A stretch of 64,000 nt of DNA from Doryteuthis pealeii (GCA_023376005.1 CM042141.1:96248510-96312509), one strand, 5' to 3'. Counted from the first letter of the stretch, positions 20,985 through 30,313 are shown. Made by a program: numbers and translations. Notes: generated from the sequence alone by a model not told the origin.

Positions 20985-21180
20985 AATGGTAGGAAATAGA
21001 CATGGGGACCAGAGTTCAAATGCTGTTTGCATTTCACATAATGCTAATACCTGTAGGAAAGGTATAAATTAAACTATTCTCCTTAAAATAGAAGGGCAGA
21101 CCGTGCTCTTTAATCTTGGTATGGCAACCAGTTTAGGAGAAGGAAAAACTTCAAACCTTCAATTCAAACTTTTAGTAAGA
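20985..21180 (+). mobile_element. tRNA-derived SINE S1, partial
   Basis: GGTAGGAAATAGACATGG, CAGAGTTCAAATGC (B-box region), TGCTAATACC, GGTATGGCAACCAGTTTAGG. Ends truncated. Confidence 0.65.
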
Positions 21181-21479
21181 AACAAAATTGTGCAGCTGAA
21201 TATATTATTATATATCTATATATTGATTTTGTAAAAGTGAAGACTAACAAATACAAATATGAAAATATAAAGTGAACATTCTTCTATAAAAATTCTCAAT
21301 GTGATTTTTCTCCTAAAAATGTTATAAATCTTTATCATGAATACATTCCAACCAATTTACCCAAATATCATAACTGACATATATTGTAATTCTCTTATAC
21401 AGAGAATTTTTCAAGTATATAAACTGATTTGATATACAGAATACTTGAAAAAATATACAATAATAAAAACATTTTTTTA
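21181..21479. other. AT-rich DNA, nothing recognised
   Basis: A diverged echo of 20820-20930 (GTAAGAAACAAA, ATATTGATTTTGTAAAA(A/G)TGAAG) suggests a short direct duplication about 360 bp apart. Confidence 0.4.
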
Positions 21480-21745
21480 AACTTATATAATAATTTATAA
21501 AAAGATATAAATTTTAAAAAATGGTATATGATAATCATTTAAAAAAGGATATATAATAATTTTTAAAAAAAGGGATGTAATAATTTTTTAAAAAAAGGTA
21601 TATAAAAAAAAGGTATATAATAAAAAAAGGTATATAATAATGAAAAAAAGAAAAAGGTATAAAATAATTTCCAAAAAAGTATATGATAAAAAAAAATGGT
21701 ATATAATAACGAATAAAAAGAAAAAAAGTTATATAATAAGGAAAA
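21480..21745. repeat. Degenerate AT-rich tandem array
   Basis: Repeats variants of AAAAAAGGTATATAATAA at irregular spacing of about 20-35 bases. The minus-strand frame 21563-21763 (Phe/Tyr-rich) is a translation of this array and not a gene. Confidence 0.75.
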
Positions 21746-22160
21746 AAACTTATCAGTTGACAAGACTGTGGAAAATTACCTTAGGCAGATAATGTGAAAT
21801 GGCTATATAATATTCAGAGGGAATTACCACATTTGTCAACCAGCTTTTGTTATTACTTGATAATTACATAAGTAGAAAAACAATTTACTTGATAAGAGGG
21901 AAGCTAAATGACTTATTTGCAGCTAAGAGTAATGTAAAATAATAATTTATATGTTTTTGTCATATTGGAAATACAAAAAAATAATAATTTATGCTTTTTT
22001 CATAGTGGGAAAAAAGAAAAAACATACTAAGGGAAATTACTTCCATGTTTAAATCCCATGTTTATTTATTTATTTTTTTTAGATAAACAATAACAATTAT
22101 TATTAAAAATTTTGACTAATATAATGTTTCGTCTTATTAATTCTAATAGCTTTTACTCAC
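21746..22160. other. AT-rich intron-like DNA
   Basis: Nothing recognised. Confidence 0.4.
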
Positions 22161-22236
22161 ATCATAAGAAAGGAACATGAGTTTATGTTTCAATGGAAGA
22201 TTCTTCTTCTTCTTTCCAATATGTACTTTTCTTTTA
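22161..22236 (-). CDS. Candidate internal or alternative 5' exon of gene 1
   Basis: On the minus strand a pyrimidine-rich acceptor (CTCTTTTTGTCACTTCTATG, then ACAG) and a consensus donor (TATGAT|GTGAGT) bound a 76-nt exon. The open frame reads KRKVHIGKKKKNLPLKHKL then MFLSYD, ending in phase 0, which fits the exon at 14279-14355. The start phase (one leading base) does not fit the phase-0 donor of 27785-27904, so a missing exon, an alternative transcript using the internal Met, or a separate gene must be assumed. The Lys-rich stretch could be a nuclear localisation type signal. Confidence 0.4.
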
Positions 22237-22500
22237 CTGTCATAGAAGTGACAAAAAGAGTTTTGATGAAAAGAAACTAGAATTAGGAAGGTGAAGGATA
22301 ATACTAGTCAAAATTAATAAATAATAAGGATGATTGATAGAGTTTCATGTAAATAATAAATAAAAAATATACTCTTAACTCTACTTAAAACAATAATAAA
22401 TATGATATTGACCAATCAGAGAGAAGAATATTGAATGGTTTTATAGGTGTTTTTTGAATTTATATATCATTCCTGGTAAAAGGGGAATCCCTGTGGCATA
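22237..22500. other. Intron-like DNA
   Basis: Nothing recognised. Confidence 0.35.
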
Positions 22501-22800
22501 GATGTTGGTTGGTTGGTTTTTACGGCATGTCAATCCCGTTGGCTTATTTTATGGCAAAGATGTTTTGTTTTATTCATTCTTGATCGGTAGTCAAAATTTT
22601 TTTTTAAACTAAATTTTTTTAAATACATTTTTTTAAACTTATATTTTACCCCAATGAATTAAATAAAGGGTTCAGTTCAAAGTTCTGTCAAGGCTCCCAA
22701 GTTTGACAAGAAAGAAGACCGGAGGGCATATCAGCCGAAACATTATTGTCCACATCTTTATTGATATATAAACCATCTGGAAAATTTAAATAATACAAGT
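22500..22800 (+). mobile_element. S3 head fragment followed by S6 tail fragment
   Basis: 22503-22625 carries TTGGTTGGTTGGTTTTTACG and TTTTATGGCAAAGATGTTTT (S3 left half). 22660-22800 carries AATTAAATAAAGGGTTCAGT, AGACCGGAGGGCATATCAGC and CGAAACATTATT (S6 tail). Both are truncated. Confidence 0.65.
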
Positions 22801-22854
22801 ATAAGAATAACTGTATGATATTGATATATAAATTCTATCATTATCATTATAAGA

Positions 22855-22905
22855 AGGAGGAGGAGGAGGAGAAGAAGAGAAGAAGGAGAAGAAGAAGAGA
22901 AATAT
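22855..22905. repeat. (GGA/GAA)n purine tract
   Basis: AGGAGG and GAAGAAG units over about 50 bases. Confidence 0.85.
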
Positions 22906-23139
22906 AAAAGGTAATATAAAGGCTACAAGTACTTTTATAAAAACATAATATTTTTGAGGATTTAAAGTAAAAAAAAAGCAATTAATCCCCTGAAATAAAT
23001 TTCAGCAAGCATAACTAATTCCATTATTGTCAATTAACTAACTGATATAATCTGTGCATCTAATCCTAAAGCTTGTTAAACTATTAAGTTTTTTAGAAAA
23101 AAGATAAGATAGACATTTGCCAAAGTAGTTATTTATTAA

Positions 23140-23770
23140 GATTTACTTAATTATGGCACAAGTCCAGAAGTATAAGGCACCCAAACTCCAATTCACTAAT
23201 TATGGTCTGTCAGTCTAGCTTGTTAACCATTACATCACCAGAGGCACCCAGTCTGCAAAAAGGTTCATCTCCTCTCTATTTCTATCTTCTCACATCAACC
23301 TTTAAAAAGTATTGTTTTAAACACATTTTTTCTATTTAACCCATAGATGGGACCCTAACAGATACTACCACCCCAGGTAAGAGTGAACCTGGGAGCAATG
23401 GTGATGAAGGGGTGCTCCACATTCCCCAGACCTCCAGAACTGGAACCTCACCATCAGATAGAGTTTAACATCATACCTAGGACATTAAGACCCTCTAGCA
23501 CATATATGTTTACAAAGGGTTGGGGCTTGCCATAAAGGCAATAGAGTTGGGGCAATCATATAGGTGCTAGGGCTTGATGTTATAATATCTTTTATGCTTA
23601 ATGAAGAAGAGGACTGATTTGAAAATCTGTAAGTCAATCAGTCTGTCAAAATGTGCAGTTATTTACTAAGCTTTGCATAGTTGTGGCACAAGGCTGAAAG
23701 TATGAGGCACCCAATGAAACACAAACTCACTAATTATGGTCTGCTAGTCTAGCTTGCTAACCATTAAACC
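23140..23770 (-). mobile_element. Two S5-like SINE fragments around an S3 fragment
   Basis: 23140-23245 and 23655-23775 share TTTA(C/T)TAAG...GGCACAAG, TATGAGGCACCCAA-like and CTAGCTTG(T/C)TAACCATTA, which is an S5-related head in complement. Between them 23300-23500 carries the S3 right half (CATAGATGGGACCCTAACAG, AGAGTGAACCTGGGAG, CACCATCAGATAGAGTTTAA). Confidence 0.6.
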
Positions 23771-23775
23771 ACCAG

Positions 23776-24265
23776 AGACATTTTCCAAAGTAATTTATAA
23801 GTAAAAGTGAACCAAAAAAACCTCAAAGCTATTCTCTATCTCAAACAAAACTGAATAATAATCAGTGTAGAAAAAGAAAAGAAAAAAAAAGTAGTTGTTA
23901 CTGGAATTAGAAAAGTGACACCAGAATGTCTAAAATCACATTTTCCTTCCAACTAACAAATTACAACTTTAAAATAACAAAATACCAATCTGGCATCAAC
24001 TGGAGCCATTTCCGTTGTTTACATTTTTTTTGTGACTTTCACTTTTGTGTTATCATATAAATTGAATAAACAGACAAGATTTATCAAAGTTATAAGTAAA
24101 TAGAGGCTTTGCCACTAAGTATGAGTCAATTTAGAAGGGACTATTAGTAAATAGCACAAATTACAGATATCTTTAATGAAAGTCTATGAAAGAATACATC
24201 ACAATGCACAGGACATTGGTTATAGTTGCATATAGGGTTATATATCTGCAAGTTGGCTTAGCGTA
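23776..24265. other. Intron-like DNA
   Basis: Nothing recognised. Confidence 0.35.
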
Positions 24266-24269
24266 ATGA

Positions 24270-24417
24270 AATCTGCAATCACTTTGTGCTAATGCCCTTG
24301 GGAAAGGTATGAATCCATCTCTCCCCCCCCCCAGCTATGGGTAAAGCTAGGGCAGACTGAGTTCTCTAGACTTGGTAAGGCAACCAGTCTAGGAGAAGGA
24401 AAACTGAATTCAAACCA
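24270..24417 (+). mobile_element. tRNA-derived SINE S1, 3' part
   Basis: CTAATGCCCTTGGGAAAGGT through AGGCAACCAGTCTAGGAGAA and AACTGAATTCAAACC. A C run replaces the usual CTCCAG block. Confidence 0.65.
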
Positions 24418-24419
24418 GC

Positions 24420-24715
24420 AGTAGTAAAAGTAAAGTTGGTAAAGTGGCCTATGGTCAGTATCAGCAAGGGAGTCTATCTCCTTTTCACTAGCACTAGACC
24501 AAAGAAATTTTTTTGTGTCTGAGGTGGAGTGCCACACCTACTGTCAGTTCTTCACTTTACTACACAGATCCAAGCTGTGCTACTCATATGCTGAGTTAGC
24601 GAGGGCTGGTATTCAACTTGGAACCTTGTGGCTCCAAGGTGGATTGACCTTGTGTCACATCCTGCTTGTAGTGGAAGAGCTGCAGGTCAATAAGATCACT
24701 CATACTGACCAATGT
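24420..24715 (-). mobile_element. tRNA-derived SINE, family S2
   Basis: The complement of the S2 body (CCTATGGTCAGTATCAG, AGGGAGTCTATCTCCTTTTC, TAGCACTAGACCAAAGAAAT) precedes a head with GCGAGGGCTGGTATTCAACT (B box in complement) and GGAACCTTGTGGCTCC. The A box has been replaced at the right end by a different tail (GACCTTGTGTCACATCCTGC, S1-like). The open frames on both strands here are by-products. Confidence 0.7.
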
Positions 24716-24849
24716 CCATCATCAAAATAGTCTTCAATTGACATTTGTTTGCATGCAATTATTGTTTTAAGTAAACGATAATAATAATAATCCTTAGTAA
24801 ACAAGGATAGCTTCAAGTAACTATTCTTAAAATGTCATTTACAGTTATT

Positions 24850-25040
24850 CTTATCTAATACAAATAATTTTCAAACAGATCTACTTGACACATAAATGGG
24901 ACCCTAATATGTATTACCAATCCAGATCAGAGTGGACCAGAGAGTAATAGCAATGAAAAGGTACTGTGCACTCCCCAGAGCTCCAGAACTGGATCCTCAC
25001 CATCAGATATAGTTTAATGTCATATACAAGACATAAGATC
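24850..25040 (+). mobile_element. S3 repeat, right half
   Basis: TTTTCAAACAGATCTACTTG, CCTAATATGTATTACCAATC, CCAGAGCTCCAGAACTGGAT, CACCATCAGATATAGTTTAA. Confidence 0.65.
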
Positions 25041-25268
25041 TACAAGTGTCTGTTATTGTGCATAGAATAGCATACTAAAGGACAGTATTTTCTCCCCCCA
25101 TCACAACCCCCCCACCACCAAATCCTTCAAAGTCCTTGTTTAATCACAGGAAAATCCTTTATACTGGATTTATGCGCTAATCAATATTCCTAAACAACAG
25201 CATATACTAAGTTGACTTTCTATATACTGGTGCCAAAGGTCAGGGTTTGATTTCAGGTATATAATATA

Positions 25269-25550
25269 TACCTGAACCCCTCTGCATGAGCAGAATGTAA
25301 CACAAGGTCAATTTTTAAGCAGAGCTCAACAGGTTAGAATTCAGAGCTTTCCTTCTCCTAGACCAGTTGCCTTACCAAGGTTAAAGAGTCCAGACCGTCC
25401 TACTATTTATCCATAGCTGGACGGAGAATAGTTGAAGTCATACCTTTCCCAAGAGTATTAGCACTATGTGAAATGCAAGTAGCCTCATTCAGGATTTGAA
25501 CTTGATTCGCCATGTCCATTTGCTATGATGATAACTATTGCCTCACAGGT
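25269..25550 (-). mobile_element. tRNA-derived SINE S1
   Basis: Near full length: CCTGAACCCCTCTGCATGAG, TTGCCTTACCAAGGTTAAAG, CATACCTTTCCCAAGAGTAT, GGATTTGAACTTGATTCGCC (B box in complement). Confidence 0.8.
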
Positions 25551-25926
25551 ACCCCCTTGAGTTCAGGTAAAAAAAAAAAAAAAAGAGCAAAAAAAAAAGC
25601 AAATTCTTAATGCTGATTTTCAAGGCAAGCAAATTGTGTTTATATGGAAAACTGGCACAGCACAATTTTCCTATTTCAATTTTGGTTTCATGTTAAACTA
25701 AACTAAACTTAGTAAATATCAACCAACTAATTTGTAATGAGAAGTTCAGAATATTTTTATCAAAATATCAAGATTGCACAATAAAAGTCAGCCAGTTTCA
25801 TTTATAAATTAAAGTTTAATTCTAAACAAAAACAACAAGTCTAAAATGCAAAGTATCTTCATATCAACTTATTAGTTATAGGTTATTATTCATATGATGC
25901 TCACATAATTCTTACAAGAACTCACC
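25551..25926. other. Intron-like DNA with A runs
   Basis: Nothing recognised. Confidence 0.35.
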
Positions 25927-26150
25927 CTGTTGACAGGGCTTAGAATATGCTATCTCCAGCAGAGGGTTAAGACACCCCCCATGGTGACAAAGGGGTGTTC
26001 TGAGTATGACATTAAATTGCATCTGATGGTGAGGCTCCAGTTCTGCAGCTCTAGGGAGTGAGTATAGTATTCTCTTTTATTGCCATTACTTCCAGGTCTA
26101 CACTGACCCAATAGGTCAAACTGATCTGTTTAAACATTATTTCTATTTGA
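25927..26150 (-). mobile_element. S3 repeat in reverse orientation
   Basis: On the plus strand GACATTAAATTGCATCTGAT, GGTGAGGCTCCAGTTCTGCA and TGATCTGTTTAAA are the complement of the S3 right half. At 25921-25926 the complement gives a strong-looking donor (CAACAGG|GTGAGTTC). Any exon using it would be built partly from the SINE. Confidence 0.6.
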
Positions 26151-26424
26151 TAGGATAATGTACAAAAAAAAAAAAAATTCTGAAAATAAACAACTATACA
26201 AAAAAAAAGAAAAAGAAAAAGAAACTTAAGTTGTTAAAATCAATCTAAAAAGAAAGAAAAGACCCTTAATTTTTTCATTGAAAAATATCAGGAAGTACTG
26301 AAAAGTTCTTGTCCCAACCAAGGTGATGAGCTGGAGCTATAAGATGTACATGCTGTTTGATATATTTATCCCACAATTTAACACACTTGGCACATTTTTT
26401 ATAAAGCTTCTTAGTCATTCCATT

Positions 26425-26515
26425 ATGGTTTAATGGTTAGCAAGATAGTCTCGCAGATCCATTATTACTGAATAGTAAGTTTGATCCTCACTGGATGCCA
26501 TGTAAAAAAAAAAAG
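26425..26515 (+). mobile_element. tRNA-derived SINE S5, head only
   Basis: CCATTATGGTTTAATGGTTA, CAAGATAGTCTCGCAGATCC, AAGTTTGATCCTCACTGGAT, then an A run. Confidence 0.7.
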
Positions 26516-27225
26516 ACCTTGTGTAAATCCGGCCTGGTGGGAGGCCAGGAAAAAAAATTTTTCTTTCTTTCTTTATCAAACTTCTTTATTCATTCTGAAA
26601 TAATTCAATAAAAACTTCTTTTTTAAATTTTTTTTTTTAAATCTATCCCTCCTTGGTTAGACAGAGAACTTTTCTGCACCCATTTATTCAATATGAATAT
26701 GAATTTTTTTTTTTTTTTTTACATTGACGAATACATGTTTTTATGGTTTTTTTTTTCTTTTTTTGGATGGGGTTTTTCTTAGATCAACAAATCTTGAGCA
26801 GATAAAACTATCCTTTTATCGCCTCTTTCAATCCTACACAGAAAATAAAACTTTGATTTATCTAACCCTAGCATGAAAGAAAGAAAGAAAGGAAGGAAGG
26901 AAGGAAGGAAAGAAAGGGGGAAAAAAAAAAGGAAAAATATAGGACAAAAAGACAATAATTATTCATTGCACTTAAAAAGTCAAGGGAGAAAAAGTGAATT
27001 TTGTTGGAAACAACATTATCTATTTATGGAAAAGAGTTCACATGAGAGAGTTACAAAAATGTCAACAGGGAGAATCAACAATTAAAGGGACAAGAGGAAG
27101 TAGTGGCATTTTATCAAGTGTTTCCATAGATACTATCAAAAAAACAAGAGGAAAAAAAAAAAAAAAGACAGAAAGAAAGAAAAGGTGTATTCCACAGTAT
27201 TCTGACCCCTAAGAATATTAACATT
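26516..27225. other. Low-complexity T-rich and A/G-rich DNA
   Basis: Contains an (AAAG/AAGG)n tract at about 26873-26925 and A-rich runs. The plus-strand frames 26873-27085 and 26994-27212 are Lys-rich translations of these tracts and not genes. Confidence 0.6.
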
Positions 27226-27236
27226 TTGGGGTTATG

Positions 27237-27440
27237 TCAAAACATTCTCAAACTGGTTCTTGAATCTGTAGATCTAAAATCATACACACACACGTGTGTG
27301 TGTGCTGTGCGCATGTTCTGGTCATTTAATAAGTCAAATATTCTATTACTGTATTGCGTAGAGTCCATGATGACAACAACCCCACCTTTGTCAGGTGTGA
27401 TGTTAATGTTTTGGACAAACCTCAGTACAGCTATAGGTCT
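27237..27440 (-). pseudogene. Penelope-like reverse transcriptase fragment
   Basis: On the minus strand a frame with ILPRRPIAVLRFVQN leads into NITPDKGGVVVIMDS and then QYSNRIFDLLND. A DKG(G/N)xxVVVMDxxxY block followed by a Leu-Leu-Asn-Asp segment is characteristic of the region just upstream of, or at the start of, Penelope-like (GIY-YIG associated) reverse transcriptases. Only about 60-80 codons survive. It breaks off in a (CA)/(GT)n run near 27285-27305, so no RT core or endonuclease is present. Inactive remnant. A second, oppositely oriented piece of the same coding region lies at 27478-27530. Confidence 0.6.
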
Positions 27441-27532
27441 CCTAGGTAAAATGTGGTTATTGGTGTTAGTGGTTAACACAGATCACCACATTTTACCAAG
27501 GATACATATAGCTGTACTGAGAGGTTTACCTA
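27413..27532. repeat. Head-to-head inverted pair of Penelope-like fragments
   Basis: Left arm about 27413-27470 and right arm 27478-27532 are complementary with several mismatches (CAGTACAGCTATAGGTCTCC against GGATACATATAGCTGTACTG). Both arms encode the same peptide region, ILPR...IAVLR, reading outward on opposite strands. A (TA)n run (about 27550-27566) and (CA)n follow. This is the same layout as the hammerhead foldbacks. Confidence 0.75.
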
Positions 27533-27784
27533 AAAAAACAAAAAAAACATATATATATATATATATAAAGATTCAAGAAACACACACACACAGGAACGTA
27601 CATAAAAAATAAAACAGATGCAATTATTCATGCAAACAGAAATACCACATAGCTGTTATTTTCTTCAGTGCAGGGGCTTATATTATGTGTCCAATAAATG
27701 ATATTTATACAATTTGATAAAACAGATCATAACAAATGATGAGCAGAAAGAAATAAAAAATTAAAAAAATAAAAACAAACTAAC

Positions 27785-27904
27785 CTGCCGTGCATCATGT
27801 TTCAAATAGACCGAACAATTAGTAGCAGCCCGAGTATGATTGCCATCAGATTTAAAATAAACTATTTTTTCTTCCTTGACATGATATTGAATTGTAATGA
27901 CCAT
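27785..27904 (-). CDS. First coding exon of minus-strand gene 1
   Basis: An ATG at 27904-27902 (minus) in a strong context (AAGAATGG) opens exactly 40 codons to a consensus donor CAG|GTTAGT. The peptide begins MVITIQYHVKEEKIVYF and ends CSVYLKHDARQ, with beta-strand-like alternation followed by polar residues. Phase-0 end matches the exon at 14279-14355, 13.4 kb downstream. Codon use and composition are clearly less AT-biased than flanking DNA. Upstream (27905-28030) lie two CCAAT-like ATTGGC boxes on the minus strand and then a (GA)n array, so the promoter may be near. Alternatively the AAG just before ATG is an acceptor. The protein family is not recognised. Confidence 0.6.
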
Positions 27905-28027
27905 TCTTGGAGAAAGTGGTTAACAGTGTAGCCAATGCTATTTCATTACTATGTCCATGCAGCCATTGTAATCAGACTGGGCTACAAGCTACATTATTGC
28001 CAGGAAAATGGCACCAGCCAATGATTA

Positions 28028-28032
<5 letters not shown>
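27905..28032 (-). promoter_or_regulatory. Possible 5' UTR or promoter of gene 1
   Basis: On the minus strand ATTGGC occurs at about 28013-28018 and 27929-27934, with ordinary base composition rather than low complexity, directly upstream of the start exon. No TATA box seen. An intron acceptor within this stretch is also possible. Confidence 0.25.

Positions 28033-28069
<37 letters not shown>
28033..28069. repeat. (GA)n microsatellite
   Basis: About 18 GA units just upstream of the gene 1 start exon. Confidence 0.95.
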
Positions 28070-28070
<1 letters not shown>

Positions 28071-28463
28071 GGCCTGAGCTTGAATTACAATGAGGCAGGA
28101 AGCATCAAAGCCACCCATTCAGAATGTCACACACACAGGCTTCAACCCAACCAACCACTATTAATCCCATTATATATATCCCTTAACCCAATGGGACAGT
28201 GACATATCAACAGTATTAACATATGGTTACTGTATCTTATATTTGGGGTTCAAGGACAACTTCAAACTCAAGTCCACTTAGTATCAGAACTTATTGTACA
28301 ATACCTTGGCTACTCATTCATGAATGAGTGTTTAAAAAAAGAACATTTAATATTGCCATTTCCAAACCCTTAATTTGGTATTTTCTTTCTAAACAAAATA
28401 ATCTATCAAGAGTTATTGTTATTAACAACACACATACACTAGTTAAATACTTTCTCTATATCT
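28070..28463. other. Unassigned DNA
   Basis: No repeat family or exon recognised. A frame at 28328-28687 runs into the (TA)n and foldback and is not a gene. Confidence 0.35.
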
Positions 28464-28468
28464 CTCTC

Positions 28469-28501
<33 letters not shown>
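28464..28501. repeat. (TA)n microsatellite
   Basis: About 17 TA units abutting foldback FB4. Confidence 0.95.
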
Positions 28502-28507
<6 letters not shown>

Positions 28508-28524
28508 GAAATGGATACAATAGA

Positions 28525-28561
28525 AACCTACTCGAGTTTCACCATAACGATCTTCAGGGTT
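28525..28561 (-). ncRNA. Hammerhead ribozyme motif
   Basis: Minus strand in order: AACC, CTGAAGA, a 10-base helix II region (TCGTTATGGT), GAA, ACU-CG-AGU as helix III, A as H17, GGTT. Helix I AACC/GGTT is 4 bp. All invariant core bases are present. Helix II is very weak (one or two pairs), which makes single-copy activity doubtful. Such reduced hammerheads are known in Penelope-like elements, where cleavage may occur as dimers. Confidence 0.6.
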
Positions 28562-28656
28562 AAATCCACTGAATTAATCGAGGTACCGATTAATTGCAGC
28601 CGATTACACGTGTGTTCATTGAATAAGATATTACGTTATATCTTATTCAATGAACA

Positions 28657-28690
28657 CCTGAAGATCCTTATGGTGAAACTCGAGTAGGTT
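28657..28690 (+). ncRNA. Hammerhead-like core, helix I broken
   Basis: Mirror of the motif at 28525-28561: CTGAAGA (28658-28664), TCCTTATGGT, GAA, ACTCGAGT, A, GG. Sequence left of the core differs, so helix I keeps only one pair. Likely inactive. Confidence 0.55.
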
Positions 28691-28822
28691 TCTATTGTAT
28701 CCATTTCTTTAATAAATTTGCTCTATTTTGTATTGAGCACTTTGTTTTATCGCAGACTTAACCCCTGGATTTTGTGCACCTCCAACGATCATGCTCATAT
28801 TCACCGGTAAGCCACCTTTTAT

Positions 28823-28849
28823 CTATCTATCTATCTATATATATCTATC

Positions 28850-28893
<44 letters not shown>
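28823..28893. repeat. (TATC)n-(TA)n-(TG)n compound microsatellite
   Basis: CTATCTAT repeats pass into TA and then about 14 TG units. Confidence 0.9.
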
Positions 28894-28897
<4 letters not shown>

Positions 28898-28937
28898 AAG
28901 TATTCCAAAAGATAAAATTTGCACATGGTAAAGTTGG

Positions 28938-28980
28938 CATTAAAACATTTTTGGATTGTTATAAAACCTTCCTCAGAACA
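28938..28980 (-). ncRNA. Degenerate hammerhead-like motif
   Basis: Minus strand: CTGAGGA (complement of 28970-28976), a 17-base helix II region with GG...CC ends, AAA in place of GAA, AA-TGT-TT as a minimal helix III, T as H17, and AATG that can pair weakly with the ATGTT before the core. G12 is lost. Confidence 0.4.
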
Positions 28981-29231
28981 TTAGGATTAGTATAGTGCTG
29001 TCTGAACTGAATTTGAATTCTTTTTAAAATGAAAACGAAAGATGAGAAATTATTAGAGAAAATGTTCTTTACACCATTGGATTTATTTCCATATTTCATC
29101 ACCCATATGTGTGTGTGTGTGTTTGCGTGCACACACATACAGACAACAATGATTAAAATTGACACTAAAATTGTTTTTAATCCATAAAATCTTTACAGCG
29201 CTCAGAGCATGAAAATATAGAGCAATATCAC

Positions 29232-29446
29232 AATATATTCCAAGTGTAAGATAAGAAAATAGGATAAAAACTCAGAACTTTAAAATTGATCCTTAGGTGA
29301 GCTAGTATTGAACATTTTTATAAGATTGAACAAATTAGATCAAACATGTTGAATGCTAGCTCATCTGAGGATCAACAATATTAAACTCTGAGTTGTGAGT
29401 TTCTTGTTTTATTACCAACTTATTTTATACTTGAAATATAAGAGTT
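29232..29446. repeat. Foldback FB5 with hammerhead core
   Basis: Left arm about 29232-29306 and right arm about 29355-29446 are complementary with moderate divergence (CTCAGAAC / GTTGTGAG region, GATCCTTAGGTGAGCTAG against CTAGCTCATCTGAGGATC). The spacer is about 48 bases. Confidence 0.8.
29359..29400 (+). ncRNA. Hammerhead ribozyme motif, near complete
   Basis: GCTCAT (29359-29364) pairs with GTGAGT (29395-29400), a 6-bp helix I with two G-U pairs. CTGAGGA follows at 29365-29371, then a short AT-rich helix II region, TAA where GAA is expected, ACT-CTG-AGT as helix III and T as H17. The G12 position is T, so catalysis is probably lost. The long, precise helix I makes chance unlikely. Confidence 0.55.
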
Positions 29447-29677
29447 TACCAGATGTAACATACATTCAAGAGATTCCTCATAATGATTTGTGATAAAAAC
29501 TAGAAAGATAAAATTTAGAAATTTCCAACCTATCTTCTTAATGAAATAAATGCATATAATGTTATGAAGACATTAATGAGTCACAAAGCATTAAATATTG
29601 TAGATAATAAAGGTGCTAAGCAGATAGTGCTCAATATCATTGATAGAATTCAACCAGCTATGAGTAAGTAAGAGGTG

Positions 29678-29888
29678 TGTGGTGTAATGGTTAGAGTCAT
29701 AGGAAATGGACTCTTCGACCCAAGTTCAAATCCTGGACAAAGCTACAGTTCACATGGGAAAGGTATGAATCCAACTACTCTCCCTCCAGCTATGGGTAAA
29801 TAGATGGGCTGACTGGGCTCTTTCCCTTTGGTTAAGCAACCAGTCGAGGAGAAGGAAAACTCTGAATTCAGACCTGTTAAATCCGTTT
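29678..29888 (+). mobile_element. tRNA-derived SINE S1
   Basis: Best-preserved head in the window: TGTGGTGTAATGGTTAGAGT, then ACCCAAGTTCAAATCC (B box), ATCCAACTACTCTCCC, AACCAGTCGAGGAGAAGGAA. The final tail is missing. Confidence 0.8.
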
Positions 29889-30127
29889 GGGGTGGTCACT
29901 ACTATAATAGGCTCAGTCCTAATTAGTGATCTATTTCACTAATTTAAAAAAAAATAATTTTAATAATAATAATTTATTTTAATTTGAGTATGTATATTTT
30001 TTGTTCTATGTTTGTTGGATATATCGAATGAATTAGATTAAATAAATTCATAAAAATAACTTTTAAAGCTTAGACAACAATGGATAAACTTACAAGTCTC
30101 ATATATGTGTGTGTGTGTCTGTGTGTG

Positions 30128-30271
30128 TTTTAATAGCATAGACACAAAATCAAGGGCACTTGGTAACTGTCAATTTATCACCTACACGATCTCATCTGAT
30201 GATCACATTGGTGACTGTGAGATTCTCACCTAATGCCATTGACTGTGTCTATGCTATTAAAATTTAGATCT
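30128..30271. repeat. Foldback FB6
   Basis: The left arm (TTTTAATAGCATAGACACA...) and the right arm (...TGTGTCTATGCTATTAAAA) pair at the outside, with partial pairing of TTGGTAACTGTC and GGTGACTGTGAG regions inside. The inner part contains CATCTGATGATCAC, whose GATCTCAT pairs with GTGAGATT around it. That gives CUGANGA plus a UCAC/GUGA helix, but the GAA and helix III are missing, so it may be a collapsed hammerhead. A longer related foldback is at 36669. Confidence 0.7.
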
Positions 30272-30312
30272 ATGGTTGCTCACATATATTTAGCATTATT
30301 TATTTATAAATA

Positions 30313-30313
30313 T

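Larger units (their letters stand above)
28502..28713. repeat. Foldback FB4 with hammerhead cores
   Basis: Outer arms 28502-28558 and 28656-28713 are complementary with one or two mismatches. The left side carries an extra 54 bases (28559-28612). The centre holds an inner perfect stem (about 28612-28657, GTTCATTGAATAAGATAT arms with a short loop). The structure starts directly at a (TA)n array. A hammerhead-like motif lies in each arm. Confidence 0.9.

Noticed and set aside
27226..27612. 128-codon plus-strand frame opposite the Penelope-like fragment
   Set aside because: Mostly the antisense of the reverse-transcriptase-like frame plus the inverted arm, ending in (TA)n and (CA)n repeats.
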